A stretch of DNA of 64,000 bases from the NCBI RefSeq assembly GCF_004332115.1, contig NZ_SJPA01000001.1:186001-250000 (forward strand). The letters run 5' to 3'. Under the pieces are notes generated by a model. The model saw only the letters and a program-made list of their open reading frames with translations, ran no database searches and was not told where the DNA came from. A program made the translations under genes and the position numbers. Of this stretch, positions 36,991-45,173 are shown piece after piece (the stretch's first letter is position 1; each line of letters opens with the position of its first letter). Source of the stretch: Chlorobium sp. N1 (GTDB lineage: Bacteria > Bacteroidota > Chlorobiia > Chlorobiales > Chlorobiaceae).

Positions 36991-39681
36991 TTACGCTGTT
37001 TCGTTCTCTGCTAGGACAGGAAGGATGATCCTGGCTTCGATGCCGTTCCCCACCCTGGAAAGAGCAATGGAGCCCTCATGCTGCGTCACGATATTCTTCA
37101 CCAGCCAGAGCCCCAGACCGGCCCCGGCCGTGTTGCTGGCATTTGAACCACGGTGGTATTTTTCGAAAAAGAGCTCGAAATCCTCTTCAGAAAAATCCGC
37201 CATCAGCTGGTTTCCGACAACAATCTCGACATGTTCTCGGTCATTCCGACAGCATCTGATGCTGATTTTCGACTCATCCGGCGAATACTTCCGGGCATTG
37301 TCGAGAAGATTGAAAATCGCAAATTTTATCCCGGATTCCTCACCGTATATCTTTTCTTTTTTGGTGCAGTTCTCGAACAACACCTTCCGCTCCTTCCATA
37401 TCCCAGAGAAGGTCTCGACCTGCGACCTGATGATTTCTGCCAGCATGAGCGGATGTGGGTTTGCAAACGACTTGTGCCGTTCCGCCATTTTGCTCTCCTG
37501 GATCGAAACCTCGAGGACCTCCACCAGACGGGCAATGCTCCGATCGATCTTGGCGAACTCCTGGCGGTTGGAATAGTTCCCCATCTTATTCTTGATCTTT
37601 ACGAGATCAAGATTGGTCCTCATGACCGCAAGCGGGGTTCGGTACTCGTGGGAGATCATGCTCAGGAAACGGTGCAAGCGATCCACCTCCCGCTGCAGCT
37701 GGATGTTCCTGTCGGCAATGGACTGCTCGAGCCGGCTGATGTTCTGCTGCTGCATCTTCTCCAGCGTGATATCGACTATCATCACCAGTAGCAGGGCTGC
37801 GCCGTCGAGTTCGATGAACTCCGTCGAATAGAGGACATCGACGACATCGCCATCCTTGTCGCACATGAGGATCGGCTTATTGCAGATCCGTTCACGCCGG
37901 GAAACGCTCGCAAGGATATCTTCGTAATCGGACTCGCTGAAATGCAGGCCCAGTTCGAGACCGGTCCTGCCCATAACATCTTCGAGCGAGTAGCCGAGCA
38001 GCTCCAGCCATGAGTCGTTGACATCGATGATCCTGCCGCTCTCGATATCCTTGATGCTGATGGCAATCGGTGCATTGTCGAAAATGCTCCTAAATTTCTT
38101 CTCGTTTTCCCGGAGCTCATCGTCGAGGCGCTTCCTGTCGGTGATGTCCATGACCGTTCCGACATACCGATCCAGCCTGCCCTTGCTGTCGAGCTGGGGC
38201 TTGCCCCTGCAGACCAGCCAGTGAAGGCTCCCGTCTTCAGGGTGGCACACCCTGAATTCGATATCGATGTTCGTCTCCTTCGTAGCTGCCTGCATGACGA
38301 TTCCGAAGGTCTGCTCCCGATCCTCCAGGTGGACGTTGCTTTCGCACAGCTTATGGTTGTTCGTCTTGCTGCCGGGCTCGAGGCCGTAGAGCCGCCAGAT
38401 GCGATCGGACCAAATCACCTCGTCGCTCTTGAGGTTCCACTCCCAGACACCGGCCCTCGTGGCCTCGAGGGCAAACGCCATCCGAGCCTTGCTTTTCTCA
38501 AGCTCCACCTCAAGCTCCTTCTGCTCGGTGACATCGATGACCGTCCCGAGGTATTTGACAAGAACGCCGTCGTGCGCCCTCACGGCCTTCCCCCTCGACA
38601 TCACCCAGTGATGGGAGCCGTCAGGATGCCTGACACGGTAGTCGATGGAAATGTCCTGGCCTTTTGCGGCGGCATTCTGGACAGCCCGACAGGTCGCATC
38701 CCTGTCTTCAGGCGGTATGGTGCTTGCCCAGAGTTCAAAGGAGGGGGGGGCAGCTCCGGGGTCGAGGCCGTAGAGCCGCCATACCTCTTCCGACCATACG
38801 TTCCGGTCGCTTTTCAGGTCCCATTCCCAGACACCCGCATGCGCCGCCTCCAGGGCGTAATCCAGGCTGGCCTTGCTCTCGTGCAATCGGATTTCTGCCA
38901 ACTTGCGTTCGGTGATGTCGGTCACAAGCCCGATGTAGCTCGCAAGGGCTCCGTCATCGTCGAAATGCGGCTTGCCCTGGGAAAGCAGCCAATGGACGGA
39001 GCCGTCGTGGGGATGGATCACACGGTATTCGACAGTGGCTTCGCGTCCATGGGACAGGGCGTCCCTGATCATGCTGCTCACAAACTCCCGATCCCCCTCA
39101 TGGACCGTCATGACGCAGAGCTGGTTGTCGAGCTTCTCGCCCTCGACCGGCAACCCGTAAAGCCCCCATACCTCTTCGGACCACTTCAAGGCGCCGGATT
39201 TCGCATTCCATTCCCAAATACCCGAACGGGCAGCATTCAGGGCAAAAGATATGCGCCCCTTGTAATCAAGCAACTGCTGCTCGACGGAGAGTCTCGCGGT
39301 TTCTCCGCTCCCGGAAGAAGGAGGCGGGGAATCGCTGCCCCGCCCAAACATCTTCGGATCCGAAGGAAGAGTGACGACCAGGCGTGTCTCCCCCTCTGCG
39401 GTCGGAGGGAGCGGGCGCACGTTTCCGGCCTGGCGTCCATCCGTGCAGGCCTGGAGGCAAAGCTCCGGAAGCGCATCAGCCAGCGAAGACCAGGAGGACG
39501 AAGAGGAGAGAATGCGAAAAAGGTTTTTGCCGAGCGTGCGGGATGGGGCACGGCCGATAGCGGAGAAAAAAGCGCCATTTGCCTGAAGAAGCTTGCCGTC
39601 GCAACTAACAACGGCAACGGCATCCGGAATCAACTCAATGAGTGCAGCGATCGATTCTTTGTCAGAATGGGATGTCGGCAT
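36991..39681 (-). CDS. Multi-PAS sensor histidine kinase
   Basis: An 896-residue soluble kinase. After a degenerate PAS (residues about 10-100) come three closely similar PAS-PAC repeats of about 125 residues, each with a GIWEWN/GVWEWD-type core, a WSEEVWxLYGL segment and a YxGTVxDxTxxK end. A fifth, different PAS follows (IFDNAPIAISIKDIESGRI). The HisKA box is FLSMISHEYRTPL; HATPase_c has NLLDNARKYSPDES and GAGLGLWLVKNIV. WEW-rich PAS-3 domains often bind small ligands, but the cue is unknown. ATG at 39681; a GTG at 39690 is possible. Position between the BchK-like gene and its response regulator suggests control of chlorosome genes. Confidence 0.9.
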   Translation of the reverse strand: MPTSHSDKESIAALIELIPDAVAVVSCDGKLLQANGAFFSAIGRAPSRTLGKNLFRILSSSSSWSSLADALPELCLQACTDGRQAGNVRPLPPTAEGETRLVVTLPSDPKMFGRGSDSPPPSSGSGETARLSVEQQLLDYKGRISFALNAARSGIWEWNAKSGALKWSEEVWGLYGLPVEGEKLDNQLCVMTVHEGDREFVSSMIRDALSHGREATVEYRVIHPHDGSVHWLLSQGKPHFDDDGALASYIGLVTDITERKLAEIRLHESKASLDYALEAAHAGVWEWDLKSDRNVWSEEVWRLYGLDPGAAPPSFELWASTIPPEDRDATCRAVQNAAAKGQDISIDYRVRHPDGSHHWVMSRGKAVRAHDGVLVKYLGTVIDVTEQKELEVELEKSKARMAFALEATRAGVWEWNLKSDEVIWSDRIWRLYGLEPGSKTNNHKLCESNVHLEDREQTFGIVMQAATKETNIDIEFRVCHPEDGSLHWLVCRGKPQLDSKGRLDRYVGTVMDITDRKRLDDELRENEKKFRSIFDNAPIAISIKDIESGRIIDVNDSWLELLGYSLEDVMGRTGLELGLHFSESDYEDILASVSRRERICNKPILMCDKDGDVVDVLYSTEFIELDGAALLLVMIVDITLEKMQQQNISRLEQSIADRNIQLQREVDRLHRFLSMISHEYRTPLAVMRTNLDLVKIKNKMGNYSNRQEFAKIDRSIARLVEVLEVSIQESKMAERHKSFANPHPLMLAEIIRSQVETFSGIWKERKVLFENCTKKEKIYGEESGIKFAIFNLLDNARKYSPDESKISIRCCRNDREHVEIVVGNQLMADFSEEDFELFFEKYHRGSNASNTAGAGLGLWLVKNIVTQHEGSIALSRVGNGIEARIILPVLAENETA

Positions 39682-39702
39682 GGGCGCCACAGGCAGCTAA
39701 TC

Positions 39703-39725
39703 TATTAAAAATTTATGTTTTAATA
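39703..39725. promoter_or_regulatory. AT-rich inverted repeat upstream of the sensor kinase gene
   Basis: TATTAAAA-ATTTATG-TTTTAATA is a perfect eight-base inverted repeat in an AT-rich gap of 90 bases between the BchK-like stop and the kinase start. It could be an operator or part of a promoter; no -35/-10 pair is certain. Confidence 0.35.
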
Positions 39726-39773
39726 ATTAATGAAAGTTTTCACAGACATCAAAATACCGACAAGCATGAAGGC

Positions 39774-40817
39774 TTACATATACTTCATGCCTATCAGCGC
39801 CGCGGCCACGAACTGGTTGATGAGGAAAAGGATGTTGTTGATCACCTGGAAACGCAGGAAGGCGTTGTGCTCGTCCACCTCGCTCTTGCCGATAGCGTTG
39901 CCGAACCCATCGGTGACAGCCCCCTGCATGAACGACGCCCCGGTCCTGGGGTCGCGGTATATCGGCACCTGCACCATGATATTCACAACAAGAGATGCCA
40001 GGATCATGTACATCAGAATATGGAACCCCCACTGCCATGCGAGGACTGCGAAGCCGGCGAAAGCCAGGTCAATGATGATGAAGGCCGTCAGGAATGTGTA
40101 TCGGGGACCGATGAGCACCGTCAGGGATTTCATGCCGCTCTCGGCGTCCCCCTTCTGCGACTTGAAATCGTTCATGATGATGAGCGACATCGCCATGAAG
40201 AAGTTGAGCACGGCGAGCCATACCACCTCGGGGCGGATCTCGCTGAAAAGCACGTTGGCCGAAAGGTAGGTAATGAAGCCGTAGGAGATGCCGACGGCCG
40301 GAGCTGAAAGGAAGATGTTCTTCTTCAGCTTGAAGGGCGGGGCCGAGTATACATAACCGAGCCCTAGGCCCGTCGCCATGCAGAGGGAGAAGACGACGCC
40401 CCGCTGGCCTCCGATATGGAAAGAGAGAACGATACTGGCAAAAAGCGCGACAAGCAGTACGATGCCCCAGTTCCAGGCAGCCTCCTTTTCCGAGATCCGT
40501 CCTGAAGGGATGGGCCGTGTCGGTTCGTTGAGACGGTCGAGTTCAAGATCGAAATAGTCGTTGACGGACTGGCTGAATCCCGTACCGAGGGGGCCGTACA
40601 TGACGAAGAGAAGGAACAGGAGGAGATAGTCGTGAACAGTAGGCTGCATCGCCCCGGAACCCATCACGCCGCAAGCAAGACAGGGAAAAACGCTGATCCA
40701 GGTAACGGGATCGAGCAGTTCGATATGACTCCTGATCTTGTCTTTCAGGCTAAATGTAGTGGAGGATGGCATAGCTTGAGTATTCATGGTTGATTCCGGA
40801 CTGAACGACAGATTCAT
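39774..40817 (-). CDS. UbiA-family bacteriochlorophyll synthase (BchK-like)
   Basis: A 347-residue prenyltransferase with about eight membrane helices. First Asp motif NDYFDLELDRLNEPTRPIPSG around residues 86-106 (read in part) is typical of chlorophyll synthases ChlG/BchG/BchK; the second is DFKSQKGDAESG. The LDPVTWISVFP start also fits. In green sulfur bacteria BchK esterifies bacteriochlorophyllide c/d/e with farnesol, BchG handles bacteriochlorophyll a and ChlG chlorophyll a; neighbourhood with chlorosome genes favours BchK. The start codon shares one base with the stop of the BchQ/R-like gene (TGATG), so they are translationally coupled. ATG at 40787 is an alternative start. Confidence 0.8.
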   Translation of the reverse strand: MNLSFSPESTMNTQAMPSSTTFSLKDKIRSHIELLDPVTWISVFPCLACGVMGSGAMQPTVHDYLLLFLLFVMYGPLGTGFSQSVNDYFDLELDRLNEPTRPIPSGRISEKEAAWNWGIVLLVALFASIVLSFHIGGQRGVVFSLCMATGLGLGYVYSAPPFKLKKNIFLSAPAVGISYGFITYLSANVLFSEIRPEVVWLAVLNFFMAMSLIIMNDFKSQKGDAESGMKSLTVLIGPRYTFLTAFIIIDLAFAGFAVLAWQWGFHILMYMILASLVVNIMVQVPIYRDPRTGASFMQGAVTDGFGNAIGKSEVDEHNAFLRFQVINNILFLINQFVAAALIGMKYM

Positions 40818-42202
40818 CAGAGAAAAATGTCCGGCGTCAGACTTCGGGTGAAGCGGTTCATCTGGAGGTTGGCCAGCCAGACCCAGTTGACGGGCTTCCC
40901 CTTCATTCGGCGCATGATGGCCCCTCCGCGGTAGACTTCCCGCTGCACCTTAACGAAATTGTCAAGGAAAGCCCCTGTACCGAGACCCTTGGGCTCGAAC
41001 ATGTAATGGTAGGTATCGTACTTGTCCCAGTCCTGATGGCGGAGACGCGGCTTCATCTCGTCGAAATAGGGCGTTCCGGGAAACGGGGTGACAAGCGAAA
41101 AAACGGGAAAATCAATCCGGTTGTCCATGATGAAGTCGTAGGTCATCTGGAAACTCTCCTCACTGTCGTTGTCGAACCCGAACATGAAGTAGCCCTGGAT
41201 GGCGATGCCCTGCTCATGGAGGTTCCTGACCACGGTGGAATAGTTCTCGAGCCGGTTGGATCCCTTGTGGACGCTTTTCAGGGTTTCGGGGTTGAGGGAC
41301 TCGAAACCGATACTCATCAAATCGCAGCCCGACCATGCCGCAAGCTCGGCAATCTCAGGGTCGTGCAGGAAATTCATGGAGATATTCGCATTCCAGCGAA
41401 TCCCCAGCCGCCCCATATGACTGAGGAGCTCTTTGAAATACGCAGGACGGAAGCTGATGTTATCGTCCATGAAGGAGAAATGGACCCGTTCCTTTCCGAG
41501 CCTCTCCTGATGGTAACGCATCTCTTCGAGTACGAGCTCGATGTCGCGAAAACGATAGTTTTTCCCGTAAATGGTCGGCGTCGTGCAGAAATTGCAGCCG
41601 ACCGGGCAACCTTTTGTCGCAAGGATTGGAATGCGGGAGCTGTACTTGCGGCTGTTGCGGCTCCCGAGAGCATAGGAAAAATCTGGCCGAAGTATGTCGT
41701 TCATAGGCCTGAGCCCTTCGGCCCGGTAGACAGGCTTCATGGTCCCCTGAATGACGTCCCCGGCAAGTTCGGGCCATACGGACTCGATTTCGCCATAAAC
41801 GACACTCGTGCAGTGCAAGCAGGCCTCATCCAGAGACATGGTCGGGTGGACGCCGCCGAGCAGGACAATCCGGCCCTGGGCCTTGGCCTTTTCGGCAATA
41901 CTGTATGCTTTGGTGGCGTTTAGGGTGCGGGAGGTAACGGCGACGACGTCATAACCGGAAAAATCGTCCGGGACAGGATCGCCCAGACGCTCGTCGATGA
42001 AATCGACGTCGAACATGCCGCCGACAAGGGTCGCCACCATCATGAGATTCAGGGGCATGCTGACCCTTCCCGAATCGACCATCATGCTGGTCGTGCTCAC
42101 GGGCTGGATGAGCAACCATTTCTTGCCGGATTTCCGGCCGGTATGCGTCAAGTGCTGTAGCTCGGACTGTACTGCAGAGGCGGGTTGTTCGACTGACGTC
42201 AT
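40817..42202 (-). CDS. B12-binding radical SAM protein, BchQ/BchR family (copy 2)
   Basis: A 461-residue protein with the same layout as copy 1: B12 domain (about 30-165), then radical SAM cluster motif C199-x3-C203-x2-C206. Identity to copy 1 is about 75-80% by eye, with nearly invariant blocks such as FSFMDDNISFRP, RWNANISMNFL and GYFMFGFDNDSEESFQ, and differences concentrated at the N-terminus and in residues around 80-150. The likely reaction is methylation of a side chain of bacteriochlorophyllide before esterification by the downstream synthase. Codon use is less biased than in copy 1. It starts 34 bases after the CsmA-like gene. Confidence 0.85.
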   Translation of the reverse strand: MTSVEQPASAVQSELQHLTHTGRKSGKKWLLIQPVSTTSMMVDSGRVSMPLNLMMVATLVGGMFDVDFIDERLGDPVPDDFSGYDVVAVTSRTLNATKAYSIAEKAKAQGRIVLLGGVHPTMSLDEACLHCTSVVYGEIESVWPELAGDVIQGTMKPVYRAEGLRPMNDILRPDFSYALGSRNSRKYSSRIPILATKGCPVGCNFCTTPTIYGKNYRFRDIELVLEEMRYHQERLGKERVHFSFMDDNISFRPAYFKELLSHMGRLGIRWNANISMNFLHDPEIAELAAWSGCDLMSIGFESLNPETLKSVHKGSNRLENYSTVVRNLHEQGIAIQGYFMFGFDNDSEESFQMTYDFIMDNRIDFPVFSLVTPFPGTPYFDEMKPRLRHQDWDKYDTYHYMFEPKGLGTGAFLDNFVKVQREVYRGGAIMRRMKGKPVNWVWLANLQMNRFTRSLTPDIFL

Positions 42203-42236
42203 ACTTCAGCTTACAATAATAGAATGGCGGTCAGGC

Positions 42237-42494
42237 TCAAGCATCGAACCGTCGGCAGACCTCTTTGGTCGGCCGAGCATAACCCGATACGCTCGGCGAG
42301 GCTCCGCTCAGGCGGCCAAACTCCTGCGAGTTGCCGTAGAGCTGCGGATATGCGTTTGCTCCGAGGCGCTTGGTGCACTTTCCGACATTTTCGAGATAAT
42401 CGCCGACAACCCACCAGTGACCGTCGATGAACACCTCGAGGAATCTGCCGTAGGCTTCAGCACCACGAACGAATGCGCCGTTGAAATCTTTCAT
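42237..42494 (-). CDS. CsmA/CsmE-type chlorosome baseplate protein
   Basis: An 85-residue protein that follows CsmA along its length. CsmA binds bacteriochlorophyll a in the chlorosome baseplate through a histidine in a GHW motif at mature residue 25; here GRFLEVFIDGHWWVVG puts the His at residue 26 including Met, the same place. The following LENVGKCTKRLGANAY corresponds to the CsmA LFDSLGKGTMRINRNAY region, and the C-terminal SPSVSGYARPTKEV matches the propeptide that is cut off in CsmA (SPEVSGYAVPTKAV). Odd points: Cys40 and Cys80, and a tryptophan doublet. ATG at 42494 is used; a TTG at 42527 is less likely. First gene of a minus-strand unit with the BchQ/R and BchK-like genes. Confidence 0.88.
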   Translation of the reverse strand: MKDFNGAFVRGAEAYGRFLEVFIDGHWWVVGDYLENVGKCTKRLGANAYPQLYGNSQEFGRLSGASPSVSGYARPTKEVCRRFDA

Positions 42495-42922
42495 AGTGAA
42501 AAGGGGGGTAAAATATGGATTCGGCAAAGCCGTTAAATGTAAGGAACGAAACCTAAACTTCCTAAACCGGCCTCAGATGTCAGCTCAGGTCGCCCGTAGC
42601 GAATCCGCACCGACCCTGCGGAGACGAGGCATAGGTAACCTCCCCGTCAGGCCCTTCGTGAAGCACCGCCAATTTCCGGGGAAACCCTTTTGCAGGAGGA
42701 TGCACAGGACCGTCCCTATCGTCATCAGGCCTGCCCCTACGAAAAAAAGACTCGACGGAACCCGCCACACGGGCCCATAGGAAAAAGGTGAGGTACTCGC
42801 GATTTTTCATTGCCATGGGGGAAAAACTCAATCACAACCTTTCAAAGATTACAATTTTACACTATACTGATAGTAAGTAAAGAAAGATTAAGGACTTTCC
42901 AAACCCCCAACCCCAAAGAACC
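42495..42922. promoter_or_regulatory. Divergent regulatory region between the two halves of the chlorosome island
   Basis: About 430 bases with no convincing gene separate the minus-strand CsmA-like unit from the plus-strand CsmB-like unit, so promoters for both should be here. The plus-side 90 bases are AT-rich. A sigma70-like pair lies at 42840-42845 (TTTCAA) and 42863-42868 (TATACT) with 17 bases between, about 55 bases before the CsmB-like ATG. No matching pair is obvious for the minus strand. Confidence 0.5.
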
Positions 42923-43150
42923 ATGGCCAACGAAACAAGCAACGACATCAACAGCTCCGTCAACGACCTCATGGCGGCTGTCGCCAGGATCGGCCAGATG
43001 CAGGTAGAGATCGTCACCTCCGTTATGAACACGGTCGCATCCGCTGCCGAACCGCTCGGAAAGAACATCAGCGACCTGGCCGGCAACATGGCGAACACCG
43101 TATCACAGGCAATGCAGAACATCTCCTCGACAGTCAACCCCCAGAAGTAA
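42923..43150 (+). CDS. CsmB/CsmF-family chlorosome envelope protein
   Basis: A 75-residue protein, the same size as CsmB and CsmF. The pattern of a short polar N-terminus, an amphipathic helix (LMAAVARIGQMQVEIVTSVM) and a C-terminal EPLGKNISDLAGNMANTVSQ...QNISSTVNPQK is that of the CsmB/F family of the chlorosome envelope monolayer. CsmB and CsmF cannot be separated with confidence by eye. First gene of the plus-strand unit; ATG at 42923. Confidence 0.85.
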   Translation: MANETSNDINSSVNDLMAAVARIGQMQVEIVTSVMNTVASAAEPLGKNISDLAGNMANTVSQAMQNISSTVNPQK

Positions 43151-43255
43151 CCCTTGAGTCCATTCCGACAGGGCGCTGCATGCCTTCAGAGCATGAAGCG
43201 CCCTGCTTCGTTTTCCGCCAACGTCTTCTGACAACCCGAAAAGCGCAATTGAGCC

Positions 43256-43624
43256 ATGAGCGAGTCATCCGGCACACCAATGCAAACAGCAACGAACGGA
43301 GTCCAGGGCCTTGCGATGATGGCTCCCGTCATAGGAATTCCCGCGGGTCTGCATGCAGTAAGCGGAGCCCTCGTCGCCGGAGCGGGCATTCTTGCGACCG
43401 TGGCCCCGATCGCCCTCCCGGTAGCCGTTCCTCTCCTCTACACATTTGCCTCGAAAGGCGACATAAACTCAATCACCGATAGGCTGTTCCCTACCGGAAA
43501 CACAGCCAAAGACGAACAACAAATCACTCCCGTACCGGTCGGCGATCGGGAGACAAAAAAGGATGCAGCGGCTAAAACCGCGGCAGGGCACAACAATCAA
43601 CAAACAACGCCCCCCCGCTTATGA
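43256..43624 (+). CDS. Small hydrophobic protein, CsmC/CsmD-like
   Basis: A 122-residue protein with two adjacent hydrophobic, glycine/alanine-rich helices (about residues 18-65: MMAPVIGIPAGLHAVSGALV and AGILATVAPIALPVAVPLLY) and a polar tail rich in Thr, Gln and Lys. Such a helical hairpin is typical of the CsmC/CsmD chlorosome proteins; the sequence match is by general character, so the call is tentative. Its stop overlaps the next start (ATGA). Confidence 0.6.
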   Translation: MSESSGTPMQTATNGVQGLAMMAPVIGIPAGLHAVSGALVAGAGILATVAPIALPVAVPLLYTFASKGDINSITDRLFPTGNTAKDEQQITPVPVGDRETKKDAAAKTAAGHNNQQTTPPRL

Positions 43625-43857
43625 TTAGGCAATTATGGCTCAATGCCGTGAAATCGGCATGGAAAAGCTACATAAAGAAAATCGAGAGGTGCTCTACCGA
43701 AAAGAGGTTCAGCGAGTATCTCAAACAACGCCTTGACATGGACATGACTCTGGAAGAATTCGCCGAGATGGTGTTCATAGAAGGGTTCACGGCCGGGGAG
43801 CACTACGCACGGAAAATCCCCTTGCCGAAAGGGGCCGGCAAAGTCAGGATGAATTGA
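43621..43857 (+). CDS. Small charged protein of unknown function (78 aa)
   Basis: A 78-residue, basic N-terminal (AVKSAWKSYIKKIERCSTEKR) and acidic central helical protein (MDMTLEEFAEMVFIEGFTAG). No family recognised. Its ATG overlaps the stop of the preceding gene by four bases and it ends about 30 bases before the next, so translation as part of the operon is likely. A soluble accessory or assembly factor for the neighbouring membrane-type proteins is conceivable but unsupported. Confidence 0.65.
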   Translation: MIRQLWLNAVKSAWKSYIKKIERCSTEKRFSEYLKQRLDMDMTLEEFAEMVFIEGFTAGEHYARKIPLPKGAGKVRMN

Positions 43858-43887
43858 ACGCCAACAACCACACAACAGAGATAGACC

Positions 43888-44178
43888 ATGAAAGAGAACC
43901 CCATAGCCTCTGCGGCTGCGGCCGTCGGCGTCGCCGGCGGAGCCGCCCTCTTGACCCCCATCGCAGCACCGGCCCTGCACGGAATCGCCGGATTCGCTTT
44001 AGTGGGGCTGGGCGCCTACATGGCCGGGTCGAGCATCATCAAAGCAACAGGATTCGTCAGCAAGAAGGCTAACGGGCTGCTCGGCGAAGGATCTTCGGCA
44101 AAGGAACTGCTGAAGGGGAGCGTCTTTTCCATGCAGAAGAAAAACGACCCCGCCAGGGAGGTCCCCTTCAAGCCCTGA
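43888..44178 (+). CDS. Small hydrophobic protein, CsmC/CsmD-like (second)
   Basis: A 96-residue protein with two Gly/Ala-rich hydrophobic helices (about residues 6-50: ASAAAAVGVAGGAALLTPIA and GIAGFALVGLGAYMAGSSII) followed by a lysine-rich tail. Its architecture parallels the protein at 43256, and both resemble the hydrophobic half of CsmC, CsmD and CsmH. Probable location is the chlorosome envelope; the exact subfamily is not certain. Confidence 0.6.
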   Translation: MKENPIASAAAAVGVAGGAALLTPIAAPALHGIAGFALVGLGAYMAGSSIIKATGFVSKKANGLLGEGSSAKELLKGSVFSMQKKNDPAREVPFKP

Positions 44179-44209
44179 GGGGACCGGCCTGAAACGAACG
44201 AAGTACCCG

Positions 44210-45157
44210 ATGCATACCGAACTGCCCTCGAGTTGGCGATGGGTCGATGATGCGGCCCCCCGCTACCATGAAGTACAACTGCCCCTCTCCCGCCTCGCAT
44301 GGCTGCCGTTTGCAGATATCCCCAGATCATACGACCTCTTCTCCCTTTATGCAGACCTGAACGACGCCTACCCGGAAGGGTTCGTAATCCGGGGGTGCCC
44401 GCCCGGCATGAGCGACCTCTTTCTCTCACTGGAGCATGAGACGTTCCGCACAGGTATTGACGCACTCATCGACCTGACAGACCGCTCGCATTTCGAAGGG
44501 AAAAAGGTGCTTGCCTCCCTGAAGCGGGGCTGGAGGCACGGTCGAGTCGAAGAGGTCCCGATCGAAAACGTCTGCGCCAAGCGCTTCGGGGCGCTCTGGA
44601 GCAGCACCCCGCATGCAGGAACGCCCCGACTCCGGAACGTATACAGGAGCGATCCTGCCCATGCGTCCCGTTGCTTTATTTTCCGCTCCTGTTCGGGTGA
44701 ATGGCTGGCCTGCATGACCCTTTCCAGACGAGGGAAGAATGCGTACCATACGGAACTAATGCTCCGTAGCACCGATGCTCCGGGAGACATTATGGAATGC
44801 CTCATTGCGGAGACGGCCGAACAGCTCCGCTCGGAAGGCGTAGGAGAGCTGAGTCTGGGCGAGGTGCCCTTCCTGCTCCATGAGGAGGATCTCCAGCCGA
44901 TGAGCCTCCTTGAACGCGTGCTCGTCGTCGCCGCGCCGCTCTGCCGGCACGCCTACGATTACGAGGGGCTCTACGCCTTCAAAAACAAATTCCGTCCCAG
45001 ATGGCGGACCATGCGACTCTGCGCCGGGCCCGGAGTAAGCTTCACCCCCTCGCTTCTTGTCGAACTGGCCTATGCGATGGGATTCATCGAGCTATTCACG
45101 CACAGCACGGCGCAACTTCTGGAATCGATGAAGGACGAAAACGAAACATCCTCCTGA
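44210..45157 (+). CDS. DUF2156 / MprF C-terminal-domain-like protein (soluble)
   Basis: A 315-residue protein resembling the catalytic C-terminal domain of MprF, which transfers an amino acid from aminoacyl-tRNA to phosphatidylglycerol. The DUF2156 signature near the end is clear: LSLGEVPFL and YEGLYAFKNKFRPRWRTMRL (compare the usual L..FKxKFxPxW). The N-terminal membrane flippase part of MprF is absent. It starts 32 bases after the CsmC/D-like gene and lies in the chlorosome operon, so a lipid- or small-molecule-acyltransfer role in the chlorosome envelope is a possible but untested inference. Confidence 0.7.
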   Translation: MHTELPSSWRWVDDAAPRYHEVQLPLSRLAWLPFADIPRSYDLFSLYADLNDAYPEGFVIRGCPPGMSDLFLSLEHETFRTGIDALIDLTDRSHFEGKKVLASLKRGWRHGRVEEVPIENVCAKRFGALWSSTPHAGTPRLRNVYRSDPAHASRCFIFRSCSGEWLACMTLSRRGKNAYHTELMLRSTDAPGDIMECLIAETAEQLRSEGVGELSLGEVPFLLHEEDLQPMSLLERVLVVAAPLCRHAYDYEGLYAFKNKFRPRWRTMRLCAGPGVSFTPSLLVELAYAMGFIELFTHSTAQLLESMKDENETSS

Positions 45158-45173
45158 ACCTAGCTCCCTGACG

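Noticed and set aside
42585-42770. Small minus-strand frame with one possible membrane helix in the divergent island promoter region
   Set aside because: Only a GTG start, a stop codon close upstream, no ribosome-binding site, and the hydrophobic stretch is short; kept out as a gene but worth a conservation check.
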